DNA from: Nemertoderma westbladi
Taxonomy: Eukaryota > Xenacoelomorpha > Nemertodermatida > Nemertodermatidae
Direction: 5' to 3'
DNA: 35,038 bases
Assembly (NCBI GenBank): GCA_032718475.1
Contig: JAUCBJ010002240.1
Location: 1 to 35,038, forward strand
The stretch's first letter is position 1; each line of letters begins with the position of its first letter. The position numbers were made by a program, and so were the translations under genes. Under the pieces are notes generated by a model. That model had not been told where the DNA came from and did no database searches. It saw nothing but the letters and a program-made list of their open reading frames with translations. This document shows positions 29,571-35,038 of this stretch, one piece after another.

Positions 29571-30138
29571 ATCTGACGCCCATTACCAATCTTCACCTAG
29601 GTCGCGTAGGAATAAAAAGTGTAAATTTGTACCATTGAAACGTGATGATGACTATACTGTATACTTTGGTGACAAAATACCATACAGATATCGATTTGAA
29701 GGATGTAAATGTGATCAGTGCCATAAAAGCAAGCTTGGTGGGGCACGTTTCTGCGATGCCCGTATGAGGAAGGAGCTTCCAATGCAGACTCATTAGACAA
29801 TAGACATGCATTGTTGATTACAGAGATGGTGTATTTGTTGAACATAGGCTGGTACATTGCATTGCAATGATAATAGATCCAAGCTGAAAGTATATTTATG
29901 TAAGACAGGAGTAAACAATGGGCGGGAAAGCACTGTGCCAGTTGTAGGCAAGTGGAAAACGGTGCCTATAAGGAGACAAAGAAACACTAAAGGGGTTAAT
30001 GCATGGAATACTAAATATACACGTAAGGACAACTGTATCATACCCCTGGAGGCAATCTTTTTATTTTATAAAACGATAGATATGGATGGCAGAAAACCGT
30101 TGGTAAATTTTTTTCCAAATCTGTCACGCCGTTTTTAA
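29527..30138 (+). pseudogene. Decayed cysteine-rich ORF, unidentified
   Basis: The frame after the duplication encodes VDELHLSDAHYQSSPRS, then a basic patch and DDYTVYFGDKIPYRYRFEG, followed by CKCDQCHKSKLGGARFCDA. The C-x-C-x2-C...C grouping suggests zinc binding. It stops at 29796. A further frame (29857-30138, KVYLCKTGVNNGRES, VVGKWKTVPIRRQRNTKG, NAWNTKYTRKDNCIIP) may be the continuation after frameshifts. I do not recognise the family. The compact coding-like run with AT-rich ends suggests a decayed element or retrocopy. Confidence 0.3.
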
Positions 30139-30139
30139 G

Positions 30140-30955
30140 ATATAGCATTTTATATAACGCTCCCATGGCCTACTATATATACACAGCCTAACAAGCTGCA
30201 TTTTGAGGCCATTCAAAAAGAGACCAGTTTTTTTTTTACAACAATTTGATATTTTGATATAATTATTTAATTTGACTGAATTGAAGCCTCCTCGTTAAGA
30301 AGATACTAAATTATATGGTAGCTAGTGTTTTAGGTAGGTTTAGCTAGTAATTTTGACATTGGTTTCCAATTGCCAATTTTCGGCCATATAAAACAAAATA
30401 ATCTGCAACAAACAATTACAGGTATTGATTGATATTGTGGAAATGACAAGTTTCCTTTTGTATATTTTTCTTTCGGCCTAATTTAATAGTTATACTAGTT
30501 TGAGTTATGAGCTATATAGTATTGCCTATCTATTAGTTGTATGTATGGTATTATTTACTTGTATTAGTGCCATCACTTCTTCCCATAAAAAGTGGAGACA
30601 CAAGGAGTAGTAGAGACAAACACAATACGTAAGTTCGTCATTTCGTATGGCTGAGGTTCTTTGGTTTTCATATTCGATGTTATACAATATCTGGGCTGTA
30701 ATAACTCCTGCTTGTTGTGGTATTGGTATAGACTCCAATAGAGATGCAATGGCATTGTAAGGTCTTCCTGCTTCCCAATTTACGCATCCGAGACTAAGAG
30801 CCAGTTGGCAACATGGTTACAGTTTAGTTGTGTGACATGATAAGCTACCTTTAGTGTGGCTACCCTGAAAGAACAACGGCCACTACATTATTGTACAGAA
30901 GCGATGGCATATAAAAACATTTGAACTTCCTGTGAGCTATATAATCCAAGCCATC
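30140..30955. other. Non-coding stretch
   Basis: AT-rich unique DNA. Minus-strand frames at 30526-30755 have no domain. No gene or element supported. Confidence 0.35.
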
Positions 30956-30959
30956 CATA

Positions 30960-31167
30960 CTGTGCCTTGTGTCACCATAATTTAGAAGTTAATCATATAC
31001 TGTATGTGTGTTCTAGAATTGCCACCCTTATGGATAAGACCCCCTTTGTTATCTAGGTTAGGGTTAGAATTGCCGAGTTGTAGGTAAGATTATTTAGTAA
31101 GAATATGTTCTAGAACACATATACAGTATTATTCTTAACTTCAAAATTTTGGTGACCCAAGGCACAG
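30960..31167. mobile_element. 208-bp MITE with TA target-site duplication (Tc1/mariner-like ends)
   Basis: The left end CTGTGCCTTGTGTCACCATA continues through GAAGTTAATCATATACTGTAT to GTGTGTTCTAGAA (30960-31018). The right end (31103-31167) is its imperfect reverse complement, with CTGTGCCTTGGGTCACC at the tip. The element is flanked by TA dinucleotides (30958-30959 and 31168-31169), as for Tc1/mariner-type insertions. The ~85-bp centre codes for nothing and includes TTAGGGTTAG near 31060. The superfamily rests on the TA duplication only. Confidence 0.7.
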
Positions 31168-31235
31168 TAATAGGGTTGTAATTTTACTTTTACCTGGAGT
31201 ATCTGAACAAGACCTTGTTTATATTCAAGCCCAGG

Positions 31236-31555
31236 TCAGGGTCCCTTCCAGGAATTCATTGTTAATCGACATCTGGAACTGGCTGAGGTGACGAAATCTG
31301 TTCCTCTTAGGTTGTATTTGACCTTGATGCGATATCTTGTTTCATTGTGCCTTGTTCCCATCATGACAACTTCGTTTGAAAAGCTTTTATTCATTGCTTT
31401 GGTTATAGGGAGCCTGACTAATCTGTCACTTTGTTTTGGGAGTGAGACGAACAAATAATATGGCCACTATTCTGTCATCAACTCTACTTGAGACAGTGTT
31501 CCACCATTCCTTCCACCTTTTAAGAATATAGTCTTAACTAGTATTTCAATTGATT
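31236..31555 (-). pseudogene. Protein-like minus-strand remnant, unidentified
   Basis: The minus strand reads LKRWKEWWNTVSSRVDDRIV (about 31535-31465) and, after a frameshift near 31450, AMNKSFSNEVVMMGTRHNET and KYNLRGTDFVTSASSRCRL (31390-31240). The composition looks coding. No family is recognised and no splice context is evident. It is probably an old pseudogene or element fragment. Confidence 0.25.
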
Positions 31556-31559
31556 TATC

Positions 31560-32530
31560 GATACCATTCCATTCCTTAGGATGATTCTGTGCTTCTCACG
31601 TTTTCGTAGAGGAGGCGAGTCAAGGGTAGAACTGCTACTAGACCTAGAACTACTACTATTACATAAATATGTAATCTGACATATTGGTTACCTAGCTAGA
31701 TATTGTCATATAAATTCAATTCAATTTCAATAAAATAAATTATTTTGCGTTGCTTTGGAAAAAACGTAATCTAAAATATAAATCACAGTGTAAACTAAAG
31801 TGTAAAGTACATACTTTTTTCACTTTACTATAATTCAGGTTATTTGGCTAAATAATTTTATTTAATATAATGCAAATAAATAAAACACATAAAGCACAAC
31901 TAAACAGAAAATGTTAGTTGTCCGCTATAACATCCCTTTAAATTATTCTATAGTCTAGTCTATAACTGTGTTTACCAGGACAACATTATTAGTCTGGATT
32001 TTTAATCCATTGAGTCAGGGCGAGCCTCAGCACACAATTATAATTAGTAAATAGGGCAAAATGTCATGCCCGTCTCTGTCTGTAATGATAAATTCATTCG
32101 TAAATAACTTTAGAAGATATTAACCATTTTCAACCATATTTTGTATGTACATACTAAAGTTCCAATATTTTTGAAAGTTACAGGCAAATACCTCAGGAAC
32201 TTTTGACTCCAGATCAAATCGAACTTGTTTCGAACTTGCTCAAGTTTGCATGATCGCGACGCCCCACGAACGTGCTACAGTTCTATAACAACCACTACTC
32301 CTCCAAATGTATACATATAATTTTATTAAATAATATCAGATGTGTTTTAATGTCAATGAGTTTCATTATGTAACAATTAAATGTATCTTTGAACAATACC
32401 TAGCATAACTTTCAAGACAGTTAGAGTTCCCATAAGCATAGATTTGTTGTGTTCCATGTACTGCTTGCTGCCAGCGGAAGAGTAAGCGTTCTCTCAGTCT
32501 AAATATCTGTCTCATATGTGCAAAATGAAT
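31560..32530. other. AT-rich non-coding stretch
   Basis: No ORF and no element ends recognised. Confidence 0.4.
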
Positions 32531-32535
32531 AAGGC

Positions 32536-32587
32536 ATTACTGATAATTATGAATAAATGAAACACATAAATTATCCAGTCAGACTCA
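32536..32587. repeat. 52-bp direct repeat, copy 2 (matches 18931-18982)
   Basis: Identical over 52 bp to 18931-18982; flanks differ on both sides. It sits 28 bp from the (TAA)n tail of the LINE remnant at 32615-33415. Confidence 0.85.
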
Positions 32588-32614
32588 TATTTAAAAAATG
32601 AAATTATGTCAGGA

Positions 32615-33415
32615 ATATTATTATTATTATTAATCTTTTTTTGCAGGCCACAGGGGCCCATAAAACAGTAAAAATTTAATTAATATAATTATTCAGCACA
32701 AAATTAATGCTACCTACCTAACCTAAAAACCATAATCTAAATATATTTGATAAATTACGCATTTGAACAATTCTACTTGTGAAAGAAGTAGATTCTACGG
32801 TAGCACGAACCAACCGGTTGGTAGAATACGAAACACGTCAAAACAAAGAATCTATAGCATTAGCCCTAATATGAATAAACTTAGGTAAGTTAAATACACC
32901 AAACATGAACGAAACGCTTGTACCATAGCTACACCTAAATAAACGCCTAGCAGCAGTGTTATACGCAACCCGAATTTTATTATGCACGTCACAGGAGTAG
33001 TTAAGTTTAGCCCATAACGCGTTGCAATAAAACTGGATGCAGAAACAGCGGAATATGTTGACCTTAACTTCCGTAGAACAACTACCAAATTTCCTTATTA
33101 AACTAGTAGCCCTCCTATAAAATGACCTAAGTTGGTTAAGTATATCAGGATTATCATCGGTATTGCTGCACAAAATATGTCCTAAATATTTAAGTTCTGT
33201 AACTATTTTTAATTTATGACTGTTAATATGCACCTGACCAACATCAACATTATTGCACGATTTTGGAAAATAATACATACATTTAGTTTTCTTCAGATTT
33301 ACTGTGATACAATGCCCTAGGGCGTACTTTTCAAAAATAGATAATAGTTTTTGCAGACCGCTTATTGAGTTTGCGCACAATGCTAAGTCGTCTGCGTACA
33401 TAAGATGATTGGTAC
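32615..33415 (-). pseudogene. 5'-truncated LINE remnant with RT motif C and (TAA)n tail
   Basis: The minus-strand frame (33401-32838, 187 codons) starts at HLMYADDLALCANSISGLQ, i.e. at RT motif C. It continues with VNLKKTKCMYYF, VTELKYLGHILCSNTD, AARRLFRC and FNLPKFIHIRANAIDSLF before a stop. It has the same layout as the plus-strand LINE at 22711-23896 (YADD, then K-C, then a Y-L-G/L-G-N strand), so the two may be related families. The 3' UTR ends in (TAA)n at about 32616-32636. The 5' break is at about 33410. No TSD found. Confidence 0.7.
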
Positions 33416-33426
33416 TAGATGGCTTA

Positions 33427-34580
33427 GATTCTCATATGCATTCAACTTATGAATCCACTTAAATTATCTTTTAAAATAAAGGGGAAGTTATCTTATTGAT
33501 AATTTTTGAAATTGTGATTTTTGAATAATTTTGCTACTGAAATACATTGAAAAGCTGCGGAACTTATATATTCATACACCTTAATAACTCTTCTAATAGA
33601 TGGGCTTGATTTAAAATTATCAGGATGTTACTTTTGTGAAATTTTTCGTGAAAATAATATGGCTTGTAAGAGTAGCTGACATGTATGTTACATTTTGTGT
33701 TTCAATATATGTATATTTATTTATATTATGTTTAAAACACAAATCGTCGCAAAATGCTACCTTGTTTTATTTAGCGTTATTGACTAATACTTATTTGAGA
33801 AAGCGGTTTTTCACCTTGTCATTGTTGATTCAGGTGAATCAAATACATGCCAGGCATCAGTATAATGTGCAATGGTAAATTGTGCCAGACACAGAAGTTT
33901 TATTATCATAAAACTGAAAGAAATACCTATTAAATACATAATCTGAAAATTTACTTCTTGAAAAATTATAAAATATTAATATTTCAGAATAATAGCTTCT
34001 GTTACATTTTTGTGGTTAATATGTTTCCACGGGGAAAAATAATACTATTTCAATAAAAAAGTTGTGATAATAAATTGTTAGATTTCGAATAAATCAATTA
34101 AAATTTGTTAAATAATGACGGTACTGCTACCTTTGTATTTTGAATCTACATATGCAAAATTTAATAACAATAACCGCTATCTGGATTGATAAGTAATTTT
34201 TAGCATTGATTCTCCCATATATTAAACATATAAATCCACTTAAATTATCTTTTATAAATAAATGTGTAAGTCATTTTTCGATAATTTTATAAATTACATT
34301 TTTTTAATTATTTTACCATTTAAATACATAGTAAATTAACAAAACTTAATATCCGTACAACTTAATATGTCTTCTAAGAGATGCGCTTGTTTTTAAATTT
34401 TCAGGATGCCCATTTTCTGTAAATTTTTGTCAGAATAGTACAGCTTGTATGAATAGCTGATCCCTATGTTACATTTTGTGTCTCACTATATGTATAATTT
34501 ATATATATTATGTTTACAATACAAACCGTCACAAAGTGCTACCTTATTTTCAAATTATATTTAGCATATGGGACTATGAT
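33427..34580. repeat. Diverged tandem repeat, period about 780 bp
   Basis: Matching words recur with constant spacing. AATCCACTTAAATTATCTTTTA is at 33452 and 34232 (780 bp), and GTTACATTTTGTG is at 33687 and 34468 (781 bp). Shared blocks also include TCTTCTAA(T/G)AGATG(G/C)GCTTG and ATTATGTTTA(A/C)A. The second copy is complete only over about 380 bp and is clearly diverged. AT-rich, non-coding. Confidence 0.75.
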
Positions 34581-34781
34581 GTAAGTCACTCTTCTATAAC
34601 GTTTAGTAAGCATAAAATCCTTGTGGGATGTCCGCCTATCTGTCTAATTCAATGTTTCAACATCAATATTACAGCAATTATTTCTTTTATCTGTGCTCAT
34701 GGATGAGAAAGATATTCGGTAGATGACCCCCGCATCCGCAAAATGAAAGCATCCTTAAAGCTCTTTCTTTAAATTGCAGCT

Positions 34782-34886
34782 TTTCCGTGCAGCTGTGGAG
34801 GAAATTACAACTAGTAATTTTGCGGCTCTATGGCAATCCTTGCTGGGCTCTTGCAGATTTACAGATGATCCTCTTAGATAGTGTAG
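34782..34886 (+). other. Possible exon near the window edge
   Basis: CTCTTTCTTTAAATTGCAG (about 34762-34780) is a good splice-acceptor-like tract. The following frame reads LFRAAVEEITTSNFAALWQS and LLGSCRFTDDPLR, then a TAG. It is protein-like and short, with no recognised family. The downstream continuation in another frame (LDSVAENRTLNWIKNAV...) suggests either a frameshifted pseudogene or a second frame in an exon running out of the window. Confidence 0.25.
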
Positions 34887-35038
34887 CTGAAAACAGAACC
34901 TTGAATTGGATAAAAAATGCAGTACCAAACCAAATACTACATCATTTTGAATATGCCACGCAACCCGCAATAGTAAATACGATTCCATTTTTCATGATTT
35001 TTCACTCTCTCTTTGGCACAAATTAATCCTAAATTAAT

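Noticed and set aside
31054-31070. TTAGGG words suggesting an interstitial telomere
   Set aside because: Only about two units inside the loop of a MITE; too short.
33636-33878. Hydrophobic 80-codon ORF resembling a membrane protein
   Set aside because: It lies within the AT-rich 780-bp repeat; TTT/ATA-rich DNA gives spurious hydrophobic frames.
1-35038. tRNA, rRNA or snRNA genes
   Set aside because: No A-box/B-box pair or conserved RNA core was recognised by eye; a covariance search would be needed.

Overview
This is a 35 kb piece of AT-rich eukaryotic, almost certainly invertebrate metazoan, nuclear DNA. It has no operons or bacterial signals. It does show splice-acceptor-like junctions, a polyadenylation signal and many animal-type mobile elements (RTE-like and CR1/jockey-like LINEs, hAT, piggyBac, a Helitron-like rolling-circle element and MITEs). 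The palindromic word AGGCCT is frequent outside the elements. The species cannot be told from the sequence; a marine invertebrate is only a guess.

Layout. 1-2000 is unique or satellite-like DNA rich in TACTGTAATAC and TAGGCCTA words. About 2020-2450 is a decayed retroelement 3' end. 3445-4070 is a foldback MITE, followed by a (TG)n-rich minisatellite (4525-5335). 5336-7430 holds no recognisable gene. 7440-7850 is a second minisatellite with a two-monomer higher-order unit. 7895-8985 is a piggyBac transposase pseudogene on the minus strand. About 9020-13080 is RTE-like LINE copy A (plus strand), which is badly damaged and has lost its 3' end. 13081-18925 reads as a decayed rolling-circle (Helitron-like) transposon with an OTU-like protease half-domain and a Rep-like protein. 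A 1135-bp hAT element (13541-14675) has landed inside its first ORF and left an 8-bp target-site duplication. 19881-20118 looks like the terminal exon of a host gene with an LRAT/NlpC-P60-type NC motif. 20950-21400 is a diverged tandem duplication. 21890-24205 is a CR1/jockey-like LINE on the minus strand, split by a second, 5'-truncated LINE on the plus strand. LINE copies C (24299-24689) and B (26067-27971) belong to the same family as copy A, sit on the minus strand, and have target-site duplications and (TAG)n tails. A possible minus-strand terminal exon lies at about 25472-25695. A LINE ORF1-like reading frame is at 28335-28760, a cysteine-rich decayed ORF is near 29550, and a 208-bp TA-flanked MITE is at 30960-31167. 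A fifth LINE remnant is at 32615-33415 and a 780-bp diverged tandem repeat is at 33427-34580. A possible exon lies close to the right edge.

The window is therefore a layered transposon graveyard in or between host genes. Relative ages can be read from the nesting: the hAT is younger than the Helitron-like ORF it split, the plus-strand LINE is younger than the minus-strand LINE it split, and copies B and C of the RTE-like family look recent because their duplications and tails are intact. No intact autonomous element and no complete host gene is present.
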